From the NCBI GenBank assembly GCA_946402275.1, contig CAMIVY010000010.1:32482-96481 (forward strand): DNA of 64,000 nucleotides, written 5' to 3'. The notes beneath the pieces are model-generated. The model was not told the DNA's origin, ran no database searches, and worked only from the letters and a program-made list of their open reading frames with translations. Every line of letters starts with the position of its first letter. Positions within the stretch are counted from its first letter, which is position 1. Positions 8,803 through 17,185 of this stretch are shown here, one piece after another. This DNA is from an uncultured Prevotella sp. GTDB taxonomy: Bacteria > Bacteroidota > Bacteroidia > Bacteroidales > Bacteroidaceae. A program made the translations under genes and the position numbers.

Positions 8803-10119
8803 TTATGCAACCTGCAAAGGAATGACTTTGTAGAAGGGCACATTGCTGTGATCTGCCGACTCATAGCCGAGGGAAGTCATGGTCTGTCCCACACGCACCT
8901 TATTGCCGTGATTGATGTCAACGGAAGGATACTGATGCTGGATATGGGTCAGCAGCATCTTCGAGTTCATCAGCTTTGCCACCTCACCTTCCTTGGGCTT
9001 GCGGAAGCAGGCTTCTACCATCTCTGCTATGTCCTTTTGTACGAGATAGTTCTGATTCAGTTGCTGGATTCGTGCTACCTCGTCGTTCGAGAACCAATAA
9101 GGCGTCTTAGCCACCGTCAGTTCATAAATCGCCTGCGCGTAGAGTTGTTCGTAGTTGATGTCACCCGAGTTGTCGATATACTGTCCCTCAGGAACCTGCA
9201 GGCAGATATAGCGACGCGAGCCAGTCGGATCCGTCAGCGGATGCGGATTGTTCGTCGTTGCCACAAACGAGGCAAAGCGAGGACGGTCTTCCTGTGCACA
9301 ACCATAGATGGGGCGTCCGTTCACCTTACTCTTCGAGAGGGTCTGCTTCAGGGCGGAGTGCTGACTGGGACGGATGGCATCCAGCTCGTCGAGGTTCACC
9401 AGCAGGTTGTTCGTTAGGGCCATCTCCTTATCGAACTTATTCGACAGGTTCAGGTGGTCCAGATAGTACTGACGCAGTTCTGTTGGCAACAGCCGATGGA
9501 AGAAGGTGGTTTTTCCACACCCCTGAGCACCAATCAGCGTTGGCACGCACTCGTTGCCGTGAAGGGTGTCCATCTGGAGCCAGTGGGCTACAGCAGAAAG
9601 GAACCACGTTGCCAGATAACCCTGTTGCTCGGAAGTAATGCCAGGCAGACGGCTGAAGAGCTGTGCAATGTGGTTCTGACCATCCCATTTGGGCAACAGT
9701 TTCAGGTAGTCGCCTATAGGATTATGTACAGGTACATCCTCAGAATGTACAAACTCCATAATCTCCGTCTTCGGACTGCCTTTTTCACACACCTGTTCCT
9801 TTTTGGCCCGGCGGATGATGCTGTTAAACGCCTCTTGGGTTAGTGGGCGCCAGTCGGAAGAAGAGTACGACGTTCTGTTGCCAGCCTCATCGGGCAACAC
9901 GTCTTTGTCAGACTTCATGGTAAACTCTACCTTCCCGTTCAAAACATTGCGACGGAAACAGTAATTTTCGTTGAGAAACAGCTCGACTGCGAGCGTTGTC
10001 TCGAGGGCTGCATTCATAGCACACCCATTGTTTGATGAATTTTGTGTCATGAATAAATTATTAAATTGGTTAATCGTTTTCCTTAAAACCTTATCCTTCG
10101 TCGTAAAAGTGCTTTCCAC
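8803..10119 (-). CDS. VapE-like (virulence-associated E) P-loop ATPase with DUF3874-like C-terminus
   Basis: Predicted superfamily 3-helicase-like or replication-initiator-type ATPase, 438 residues. Walker A GAQGCGKT at residues 197-204, Walker B LLVNLDELD at 239-247, sensor ATTN at 287-290, and an arginine pair in GSRRY at 300-304; this order is that of VapE/VirE proteins found on phages and pathogenicity islands. Residues 365-438 resemble the DUF3874 tail. The usual N-terminal primase-like domain is absent or reduced to about 60 residues (ELFLNENYCFRRNV). The start is uncertain: 10119 lies only about 15 bp from the predicted promoter -7 box, and Met24 (10050) is an alternative. No phage structural, integrase or relaxase genes are nearby. 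It may be a domesticated element or a defence gene; both are inference. Confidence 0.78.
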   Translation of the reverse strand: MESTFTTKDKVLRKTINQFNNLFMTQNSSNNGCAMNAALETTLAVELFLNENYCFRRNVLNGKVEFTMKSDKDVLPDEAGNRTSYSSSDWRPLTQEAFNSIIRRAKKEQVCEKGSPKTEIMEFVHSEDVPVHNPIGDYLKLLPKWDGQNHIAQLFSRLPGITSEQQGYLATWFLSAVAHWLQMDTLHGNECVPTLIGAQGCGKTTFFHRLLPTELRQYYLDHLNLSNKFDKEMALTNNLLVNLDELDAIRPSQHSALKQTLSKSKVNGRPIYGCAQEDRPRFASFVATTNNPHPLTDPTGSRRYICLQVPEGQYIDNSGDINYEQLYAQAIYELTVAKTPYWFSNDEVARIQQLNQNYLVQKDIAEMVEACFRKPKEGEVAKLMNSKMLLTHIQHQYPSVDINHGNKVRVGQTMTSLGYESADHSNVPFYKVIPLQVA

Positions 10120-10133
10120 GTCTTAGAACATTG

Positions 10134-10165
10134 CAAAGGTACAAAAAAATATCGTGTTCACCAAA
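10134..10165 (-). promoter_or_regulatory. Bacteroidota sigma-A promoter for the VapE-like gene
   Basis: On the minus strand TTTG (10165-10162), a 20-bp spacer and TACCTTTG (10141-10134): an exact fit to the Bacteroides -33/-7 consensus. The repeat array at 10236-10346 starts about 70 bp upstream of the -33 box. Confidence 0.8.
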
Positions 10166-10235
10166 TGTTTCCTGTAAAATTCTACGAAAATTTGCCGTTG
10201 TTAAATCAAAATCGATGAAGACCGATTAGCTCTCA

Positions 10236-10346
10236 TGTTAGGTCTGATGTTACCTCTATGTTAGGTCTCATGTTACCTCTTGGAAGCCTGTTAATCTCTC
10301 AAAACTCCTTTATTTAGGCACCTTTCCTAAAAACCATGTTAGGTCT
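10236..10346. repeat. TGTTAGGTCT / TGTTACCTCT iteron-like array upstream of the VapE-like gene
   Basis: Alternating decamers TGTTAGGTCT (10236, 10259, 10337) and TGTTACCTCT (10248, 10271), spaced 12, 11 and 12 bp in the first four. They are the reverse complements of the units at 8685-8794. About one helical turn spacing suggests protein binding on one face of the DNA. Confidence 0.88.
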
Positions 10347-10360
10347 AACGATAAGCGTCT

Positions 10361-10444
10361 CTTATTCTCCAATAACCAGCCCTTATTGTTCAATAACCAG
10401 TCCTTATTGCGCAATACTCGTTCCTTATTGTCTTGTGTTGTTCC
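10361..10444. repeat. 21-bp tandem repeat, four units, CTTATT...
   Basis: Units start with CTTATT at 10361, 10382, 10403 and 10424, exactly 21 bp apart. The first two are nearly identical (with a CAATAACCAG core), the last two are degenerate. No unique spacers, so not a CRISPR. Confidence 0.85.
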
Positions 10445-10499
10445 CACCTTGGGAATAAAATATTCCCAGCCTAGGAATAAAACGTTCCCAGCGTGGGAA
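10441..10499. repeat. 22-bp-period palindromic repeat, three units, TTCCCA-N3-TGGGAA type
   Basis: Palindromes at 10441-10455, 10463-10477 and 10485-10499, centres 22 bp apart and separated by AT-rich linkers. They directly adjoin the 21-bp array. The 650-bp gap between the VapE-like gene and mod holds these arrays, two promoters and no convincing gene. Confidence 0.85.
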
Positions 10500-10693
10500 T
10501 GCAACGCCGGAGGCATCTAAGCCCTGTACGAAGGCATCACCTTTGAGAAAGACAGGGATTCTGAGTAGGGGTAGTGAGCCATACATTTTTTGTAAAAAAA
10601 GCATAGGTTCGCAAATTTCCATATTTATTTTTGTAAATTTGCTTTCGGAGTTGGCGAACTTACTCCGTCTCGGCATAAAAAAGATTAAAATCT

Positions 10694-10724
10694 TTTGTTC
10701 TGCTCTCGACTTTTCGTAAATTTG
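10694..10724 (+). promoter_or_regulatory. Promoter of the type III restriction-modification operon
   Basis: TTTG at 10694-10697, a 19-bp spacer and TAAATTTG at 10717-10724, 44 bp before the mod start. A second -7-like TAAATTTG lies at 10634-10641. Confidence 0.75.
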
Positions 10725-10767
10725 CAGCAAAATAATCAAATATACATGCCTGACAAAGAACCTGAAT

Positions 10768-13700
10768 ATGGATATACAAAATTATTATGAAGAGTTTATA
10801 GCGAAACTTCAGGAGATATTCATGATGGATCATGCTGAACTGGATTTTGGCATTTACCGCATCATGAACCAGAAGCGCGATGACATACAGGACTTTCTTG
10901 AGAACCGTCTGCTCAAACAAGTGGGTAGTTCTCTGGATATTGATGAGAAAGAAGTTGAGAAATTGCAAAAACGCCAGAAAGAAATTCTCCAGATGGCTGG
11001 TGGTGATATTAGCGTGCTGCCTCCTGCAATTCCTCTTAGGCAGGAATACGATGCCAACGAAGAGCAACTCCGCAGGATGGGCAACCCCGAGGAACTCCGC
11101 AACGAGGTTTTCAGCCATCTTGTGACTTTCTTCTCGCGCTATTATGATGGCGGTGATTTCCTCTCTAAACGTAGATATAAAGGAGATACCTACGCAATCC
11201 CCTATAATGGTGAAGAAGTCAAACTACACTGGGCCAACTCTGATCAGTATTACATCAAGACTTCTGAGTATTTCCGCAATTATACGTTTGAACTGCCTCA
11301 ATCACACCGCAAAGTCCACTTTGTGCTTAAGGATGTTTCAACAGAGTTGAACAATAACAAGTCAGACAAAGGCAAAGAGCGTCGCTTTGCACTTTATGAG
11401 TCAGAAGATAAGGAAGAGAAAGTGATGGAGGTAGCCGAGAATGGCGATTTGAACATCTATTTCACCTACGAACTGATGCCTAAAGCCACCAAGCAGGAGG
11501 AATTAGTAGCAGAAGCCATTGAGAAGATTTCCGTCTCTCTTCCTGCCGACTTTCAGGAACTTGTCACAACGCCGATGCCTCTACCCAAGAAGCCTAACAG
11601 GACATTGTTGGAAAAGCACCTGACGGACTATACTGCCAAGAACTCCTTCGATTATTTCATCCATAAGAATCTTGGTGCTTTCTTGAAACGCGAACTTGAT
11701 TTCTATCTTAAAAACGAGGTGATTAACATCGACGACCTCGATGATATCAATATCAAGAAACGCTTGGGAGTGGCAAAGGCCATCAAGAATGTTGGTGTCA
11801 AAATTATCCAGATGCTGGCGCAGCTTGAAGACTTCCAAAAGAAGTTGTGGCTGAAGAAGAAATTTGTGGTTCAAAGCGATTATTGCATCACGCTTGATCG
11901 TGTACCTGAATGTCTTTATTCTGACATTATCGCCAATGAAGCCCAGCGTAAGGAATGGGTGCGCTTGTTTGCTATTGACGAGATTAAAGGTGACTTGATG
12001 AAGGAGGGTTATAGTGAGCCTCTGACTATCGAGTTCCTGAAACAAAATCCTTATCTGGTACTTGACACGGCTTTCTTCGATGCAAAGTTTAAGCATAAGC
12101 TGATTGCTAGCATGGAGAATATTGATGAGCAGATGAATGGTCTGTTGATTAACAGTGAGAACTTCCAGGCTTTACAGTTGTTGCAGGAAAAATACAACAG
12201 GAGCATTATAGGAACATATTATGATCCACCCTACAATACCAAGAAGAATGAATTCGTATATAAAGATTCTTTTAAGCATAGTTCATGGCTGACTATGATG
12301 AATGACAGGCTCTCGCTTACAAGAGAATTGATGAAGAGGGAAGGAGCGATTTTCATAAGCAGTGATGAAAATGAGAATACTAATCTTCGTCTTTTAGGAA
12401 ATCAAGTCTTCGGGGACGATAACTATCTTGCAGATATAATATGGCAAGGTGGAGCTAAAAATGACCAAAAGTATTTCTCTATCAGCCATGAGTATATAAG
12501 TGCATTTCTTAAAGACAAAGCCTTTATGGACGAGTCTGAGTTACGATGGGTTGAAAGAAAACCTAGACTGGATTTTATATATGATGCATTTGAAAAGATT
12601 AAGAAGTTGTATCCCAATGATTATGAAAGACAAGAGAAAGAAATAAAGAAATGGTTCAAAGGGTTACCAGATAGTGAACCAGCCAAAAGACAAAAGCATT
12701 ATTCATGCGTAGAAGCACGAGGTCTGTTCTTCCCAGATAATATATCGAAACCAGAAAACGGTTATTACTATGATGTAATACATCCAGTAACGGGTAAGCC
12801 GTGTAAAAAGCCAAAAGGAGGATGGCGATATATTGAGGAAACTATGAAGCAGCAGTTAGACGATGACAGAATCTTATTCGGAAAGGATGAGACAACTGTG
12901 CCATGCAGAAAGTCATTCTTGAAAGAAACAGAATACGAAAGTCCAAATTCTGTCATCTATCTTGATAACCGCGTATCTACAGCATTTATGAAAAATTTGT
13001 TTGACAACAAAGACATCTTCGACAATCCCAAATATTACTTGCTTATCGCAAAGATTCTAAAGATAATGGGTGACAAAAATTCCTATTATTTAGATCTTTT
13101 TGGAGGCTCTGGAACTACTGCCCACGCTATTATGGAGTTAAACAAACAAGATGATGGTTGCCGTAAATATGTTCTAGGAGAGATGGCAGATTATTTTGAA
13201 CGTGTAACCAAACCTCGAATAGAAAAGATTATCTACTCAGAAAATTGGAAAGACGGCAAGCCAGTTTCTCGCAAGGGGATCAGCCAATGTTTCAAGTACA
13301 TCCGATTGGAGCAATACGAGGACACACTGAACAACCTGAAACCAAAAAAGCAGGAGTTGGAATTTGAGGATGATTTCAAGGATGGCTATATGCTCAACTA
13401 TCTGCTTGATACAGAGTACAGAGAATCGTTGCTCGATATAAAGATGTTTTTCAATCCATTCAACAACGAACTGAATATTACTCGAAATAACGAACAGATA
13501 CCTACAAAAGTAGATATGGTTGACACCTTTAACTACCTGATAGGCTTGAATGTAGAGAAAGAGCGTTGGTTTGATGATGATAATATTTGCATTGTGATGG
13601 GTGAGACTCATCGAGATCATCTTCGCACTGTGGTTCTTTGGCGTAATCAGGAAAAGGTGGATAATGCTAAATTCGTAGAATGGTTTGAAAAACCAGAATT

Positions 13701-13839
13701 ACGCGATTTGGCAAAGGATGCAGACATCATTTATGTGAATGGTGAAAATACCTTGCAGTCGAAAATCCGCGAAGATGAAAACTGGAAAGTGATGTTGACA
13801 GATGAGGAGTTCTTGAATCGTATGTTTGAGGAGGAATAA
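10768..13839 (+). CDS. mod: Type III restriction-modification DNA methyltransferase (adenine-specific, Mod)
   Basis: Methylates adenine N6 in the recognition sequence and gives specificity to the Mod-Res complex. Beta-class motif order is seen: DPPYN (motif IV) at about residue 486, then LDLFGGSGTTAHA (motif I, AdoMet binding) at about 774-786. At 1023 residues it is longer than classic Mod proteins because of a roughly 430-residue N-terminal extension, a form common in Bacteroidota. The part between the two motifs (about residues 555-760, nt 12430-13050) should hold the target-recognition domain and is visibly more AT-rich than the rest. Starts at ATG 10768 behind a good promoter and is followed after 4 bp by res. 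No frameshift or homopolymer phase-variation tract was seen. Confidence 0.92.
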   Translation: MDIQNYYEEFIAKLQEIFMMDHAELDFGIYRIMNQKRDDIQDFLENRLLKQVGSSLDIDEKEVEKLQKRQKEILQMAGGDISVLPPAIPLRQEYDANEEQLRRMGNPEELRNEVFSHLVTFFSRYYDGGDFLSKRRYKGDTYAIPYNGEEVKLHWANSDQYYIKTSEYFRNYTFELPQSHRKVHFVLKDVSTELNNNKSDKGKERRFALYESEDKEEKVMEVAENGDLNIYFTYELMPKATKQEELVAEAIEKISVSLPADFQELVTTPMPLPKKPNRTLLEKHLTDYTAKNSFDYFIHKNLGAFLKRELDFYLKNEVINIDDLDDINIKKRLGVAKAIKNVGVKIIQMLAQLEDFQKKLWLKKKFVVQSDYCITLDRVPECLYSDIIANEAQRKEWVRLFAIDEIKGDLMKEGYSEPLTIEFLKQNPYLVLDTAFFDAKFKHKLIASMENIDEQMNGLLINSENFQALQLLQEKYNRSIIGTYYDPPYNTKKNEFVYKDSFKHSSWLTMMNDRLSLTRELMKREGAIFISSDENENTNLRLLGNQVFGDDNYLADIIWQGGAKNDQKYFSISHEYISAFLKDKAFMDESELRWVERKPRLDFIYDAFEKIKKLYPNDYERQEKEIKKWFKGLPDSEPAKRQKHYSCVEARGLFFPDNISKPENGYYYDVIHPVTGKPCKKPKGGWRYIEETMKQQLDDDRILFGKDETTVPCRKSFLKETEYESPNSVIYLDNRVSTAFMKNLFDNKDIFDNPKYYLLIAKILKIMGDKNSYYLDLFGGSGTTAHAIMELNKQDDGCRKYVLGEMADYFERVTKPRIEKIIYSENWKDGKPVSRKGISQCFKYIRLEQYEDTLNNLKPKKQELEFEDDFKDGYMLNYLLDTEYRESLLDIKMFFNPFNNELNITRNNEQIPTKVDMVDTFNYLIGLNVEKERWFDDDNICIVMGETHRDHLRTVVLWRNQEKVDNAKFVEWFEKPELRDLAKDADIIYVNGENTLQSKIREDENWKVMLTDEEFLNRMFEEE

Positions 13840-13843
13840 CACG

Positions 13844-16800
13844 ATGGCAAAGAAACAATTCATACCTCCTGTAAAACTTGGGCAAGCGCTTGTTTTAAAC
13901 AAGTACTTACTGTATTTGTTTGGCTGTGATAAAATTGAAGATTTATGCAAGGACTTGAAAGACCCTGCTTTAGAAGGGACAGACGATGAGGGTGTTTCAA
14001 AGATATTCTATCAGTTGCGATTCCTATTGTATCGTAGTCGCATCAAAGAGGCACAATTATTGGAATACGACCGTCATATCGTGACGTTCACCAAAGAGAT
14101 CAATCAGCGTAGGTCACATAAGATTCAGTGGAAATACTTTCAGTATGTTTCACTGCTCTTTACGGAGATTTATTTAGACCTGTATTTTGCAGACAGCAAG
14201 AAGTTGCTGACTGATCTCAATGAGTTCTTAAAGAGTCGTTTTATTACCGAAGAAGCTAACTGGAAAGAGATTGCACCCTTTGAAAAAAACGACCTGAACA
14301 AACTGGCATTTTGGAATGCAACGGGTTCTGGAAAAACACTGCTGATGCACATCAACATCAAACAGTTCTTGTTCTATCAGCAGAAATATCATGCTAAAAA
14401 GCTGAACCACATCATTGTTCTCACACCCAATGAAGGTCTATCACGTCAGCATCTTCAAGGGCTTCAGGATTCCGGCTTTGTGGCAGAGATATTCTCAAAA
14501 CAGGCGCAGAACCATTTCTTTAAGGGACAGACCATCGAAGTGATTGATGTGAACAAACTGGCCTTGACGAATGGCGATAAGACTGTAGCCGTCGAGAGTT
14601 TTGAGGGCAATAATCTAGTTTTGGTTGATGAAGGTCATAGAGGCAGTGGTGGCGATGTATGGAAAGGCTATCGTAACACGTTGACACGCGAGGGCTTTTC
14701 TTTTGAATATTCTGCTACCTTTGGGCAGGCCATTGCTGCACAAAGCGGCGCCAACAGAGATGCCCTGTTGAATGAATATGGCAAGAGTGTTATCTTCGAC
14801 TATAGTTATCGTTATTTCTATGAAGATGGTTATGGCAAAGACTATCGCATCATGAACATGGATCCTCAGGACTATGGCGAGTATTATAATATGTATATGA
14901 CAGCCTATCTGCTTTGTTTATATGAGCAGATGTTGGTATATGATTCTACGCCTCGCATCCGCAAGGAATTCCTCATAGCCCGCCCGCTTGGCATCTTTGT
15001 GGGTGATAAGGTGACGGCTGTGCGTACAGAGAATAAACATGCCGTTAGCGATGTGGTGCAGATATTATTCTTTATCCAGGATTATATCGAGCGTCCTGAT
15101 GAATTCACTCTATATATTAAAAGGCTTCTATCATACGAAGATGGTATTCGTAGCACAGAGGGATATAATCTCTTTGCTGACTCGTTTATGCTATGCCGTG
15201 ATGGTATGAAAGAGGGGCAGGAGATGGCATATGCACACGATGTATATCAGCAGATCAGGCAAAAACTGTTTCATAGTAGCGTAACTAACGCTCACCTTTA
15301 TATAGAGAAGCTAAGTGGTGGCGAAAATGATGAAATAGGTCTTCGCTTAGGTAGTTCTGATCACTTTGGCGTGATTAACGTTGGGGACACAGACAGTTTG
15401 ATGAAACTGTGTAAAGAAAAGGGTTTAAACTGCTCTACACCTCATTTTACAGGCAAGTCGCTGTTCGCAAATATCGATGATGACAGTTCTACCATTAATC
15501 TGCTGATTGGTTCTAAGAAATTCAACGAGGGTTGGAGCAGTTGGCGAGTATCTGTGATGGGACTGATGAACGTTGGACGCAGCGAGGGTTCTGAAATCAT
15601 TCAATTGTTTGGACGAGGTGTACGTCTGAAAGGCTTTAGCTACTCACTAAAGCGTAGCTCAAAACTGGATGCAACATTTCAAGTTGGTAAATTACCCAAG
15701 GCCATCCGTGAGATTGAAACACTTAACGTATTCGGTGTGAGAGCTGAGTATATGGATGCCTTCCGGAAATATCTGGCGGGAGAAGGCCTTCCATCAAGTG
15801 TTGACAGATACGAGAAGATCCAGATTCCCACTGTCAATCTATTAGGTAGTAGGAAGCTGAAAGTGGTCAGATTAAAGAAAGGCTTTGATTTCAAAAAAGA
15901 TGTAACTGTATATCCCAAGGATTACAGGAAAGGAGCTTTGATCAAGTTAGACCGACTTCCCAAAGTGCAGGCTCTTGAAAGTGATTCTGCAGCCGAAGCA
16001 CCTGTTGTTGGTTTTAAGTACCTTGGCCCTCGCCATTTGTCATTGCTGAATTGGAACAAAATATATTTTGTCCTTGAGCATCTCAAGCAGGATCGTGGTT
16101 GGACGAATATGGAGATTGATATGTCGTTCTTAAAGGAACTGATGTATGATACCAAGAACAAATGGTACGAATTAAAGATACAGCGTGAAGAGATGGAAGG
16201 TAACAACTACGCTTTAGATGTTGCACGTTGGGAGGATATCACTATCTCTTTGTTAAGTGGATATTTGGAACGCGCCTTCAAAATATGCAGAGGACGCTAT
16301 GAAAAGCAGCATCTTGAAACAGTATATATTAGCGAGGATAATGAAAATTTCTTCAACGAATATACAGTAGAGGTTAGAAAGGACAAGGAAGAATGGATTG
16401 ATCGACTGCGTGAGCTTGCTAAGAATTTCAAATCTAGCGGTGATGTGTCTATATACAGGAATTGGATTAAGTCTATTCGCTTTGACCAGCATCTGTATTA
16501 TCCATTGTTATGTCTTAATCCTAAAAATGAGGTAGGGAAGAATGTGCTTGTTGATAATGAAAATAATGAGCCCTTGATTAAAGTGTCGCCAATAGCTCTT
16601 AATGAAGGAGAATCCAAGTTTGTGGAAGATTTGAGATCTTTCTATGAAACCCATCAGAACGATTTACTGAAGGACAAAGAATTATATTTGCTTCGCAATG
16701 AGAGCCGTAAGGGTATCGGTTTTTTTGAGAGCAGTAATTTCTATCCTGATTTTATCTTGTGGCTGAAAGAGGGTGATCACCAGCATGTGGTGTTCATTGA

Positions 16801-17047
16801 TCCCAAGGGCATCCGTAATCTGAAGAAGCAATTAGAGAACGAGAAGATAACTCTTTTCAAAGAGCTAAAATCTGAAATTGAACCATCGTTAAAGGACTCA
16901 AACGTTACACTAGATAGCTTTATTATTTCTAATACGAAATATCATGAGGTGGAAGACTGGGGTACTCCTAAAGATTTCCATGATCATCATGTACTTTTCC
17001 AGAAGGATGACGATGATTATATTCATACATTATTTGATATGTTATGA
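13844..17047 (+). CDS. res: Type III restriction endonuclease/helicase subunit (Res)
   Basis: ATP-dependent translocase and nuclease that cuts unmethylated DNA in complex with Mod. Superfamily 2 helicase marks: Walker A ATGSGKT at about residue 160 and the DEAH-type box DEGH at about 260, with QLFGRGVRL (motif VI) near 590. The C-terminus carries a PD-(D/E)xK-type nuclease site: PDFILWLKEG at about 968 followed by VVFIDPKG. I start it at 13844 (MAKKQFIPP), 4 bp after the mod stop; a GAGGAGG stretch at the end of mod is a good ribosome site. An in-frame ATG at 13826 would overlap mod. 1067 residues, complete and apparently functional. Confidence 0.92.
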   Translation: MAKKQFIPPVKLGQALVLNKYLLYLFGCDKIEDLCKDLKDPALEGTDDEGVSKIFYQLRFLLYRSRIKEAQLLEYDRHIVTFTKEINQRRSHKIQWKYFQYVSLLFTEIYLDLYFADSKKLLTDLNEFLKSRFITEEANWKEIAPFEKNDLNKLAFWNATGSGKTLLMHINIKQFLFYQQKYHAKKLNHIIVLTPNEGLSRQHLQGLQDSGFVAEIFSKQAQNHFFKGQTIEVIDVNKLALTNGDKTVAVESFEGNNLVLVDEGHRGSGGDVWKGYRNTLTREGFSFEYSATFGQAIAAQSGANRDALLNEYGKSVIFDYSYRYFYEDGYGKDYRIMNMDPQDYGEYYNMYMTAYLLCLYEQMLVYDSTPRIRKEFLIARPLGIFVGDKVTAVRTENKHAVSDVVQILFFIQDYIERPDEFTLYIKRLLSYEDGIRSTEGYNLFADSFMLCRDGMKEGQEMAYAHDVYQQIRQKLFHSSVTNAHLYIEKLSGGENDEIGLRLGSSDHFGVINVGDTDSLMKLCKEKGLNCSTPHFTGKSLFANIDDDSSTINLLIGSKKFNEGWSSWRVSVMGLMNVGRSEGSEIIQLFGRGVRLKGFSYSLKRSSKLDATFQVGKLPKAIREIETLNVFGVRAEYMDAFRKYLAGEGLPSSVDRYEKIQIPTVNLLGSRKLKVVRLKKGFDFKKDVTVYPKDYRKGALIKLDRLPKVQALESDSAAEAPVVGFKYLGPRHLSLLNWNKIYFVLEHLKQDRGWTNMEIDMSFLKELMYDTKNKWYELKIQREEMEGNNYALDVARWEDITISLLSGYLERAFKICRGRYEKQHLETVYISEDNENFFNEYTVEVRKDKEEWIDRLRELAKNFKSSGDVSIYRNWIKSIRFDQHLYYPLLCLNPKNEVGKNVLVDNENNEPLIKVSPIALNEGESKFVEDLRSFYETHQNDLLKDKELYLLRNESRKGIGFFESSNFYPDFILWLKEGDHQHVVFIDPKGIRNLKKQLENEKITLFKELKSEIEPSLKDSNVTLDSFIISNTKYHEVEDWGTPKDFHDHHVLFQKDDDDYIHTLFDML

Positions 17048-17123
17048 ATTAGAATATTGGGGCTAAGGTGGTTAGCGAATTGCACCTGCAAATAATCCCA
17101 AAAGATAATAAATGCTGCGATTT

Positions 17124-17155
17124 TTTGGTCGTATTCCAATTTTTGTTTATCTTTG
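17124..17155 (+). promoter_or_regulatory. Promoter of the hybrid regulator gene
   Basis: TTTG at 17124-17127, a 20-bp spacer and TATCTTTG at 17148-17155, 30 bp before the ATG at 17186. A full-consensus promoter suggests constitutive expression of the sensor. Confidence 0.82.
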
Positions 17156-17185
17156 CCTGCCGAAATGTAGATATTACTGACCAGC

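Noticed and set aside
10361..10444. CRISPR array
   Set aside because: Units are directly adjacent 21-mers with no unique spacers and decay quickly; no cas genes nearby.
10310..10739. Small minus-strand genes upstream of mod
   Set aside because: The frames are built from the 21-bp and 22-bp repeats and the mod promoter; the translations show only repeat patterns.
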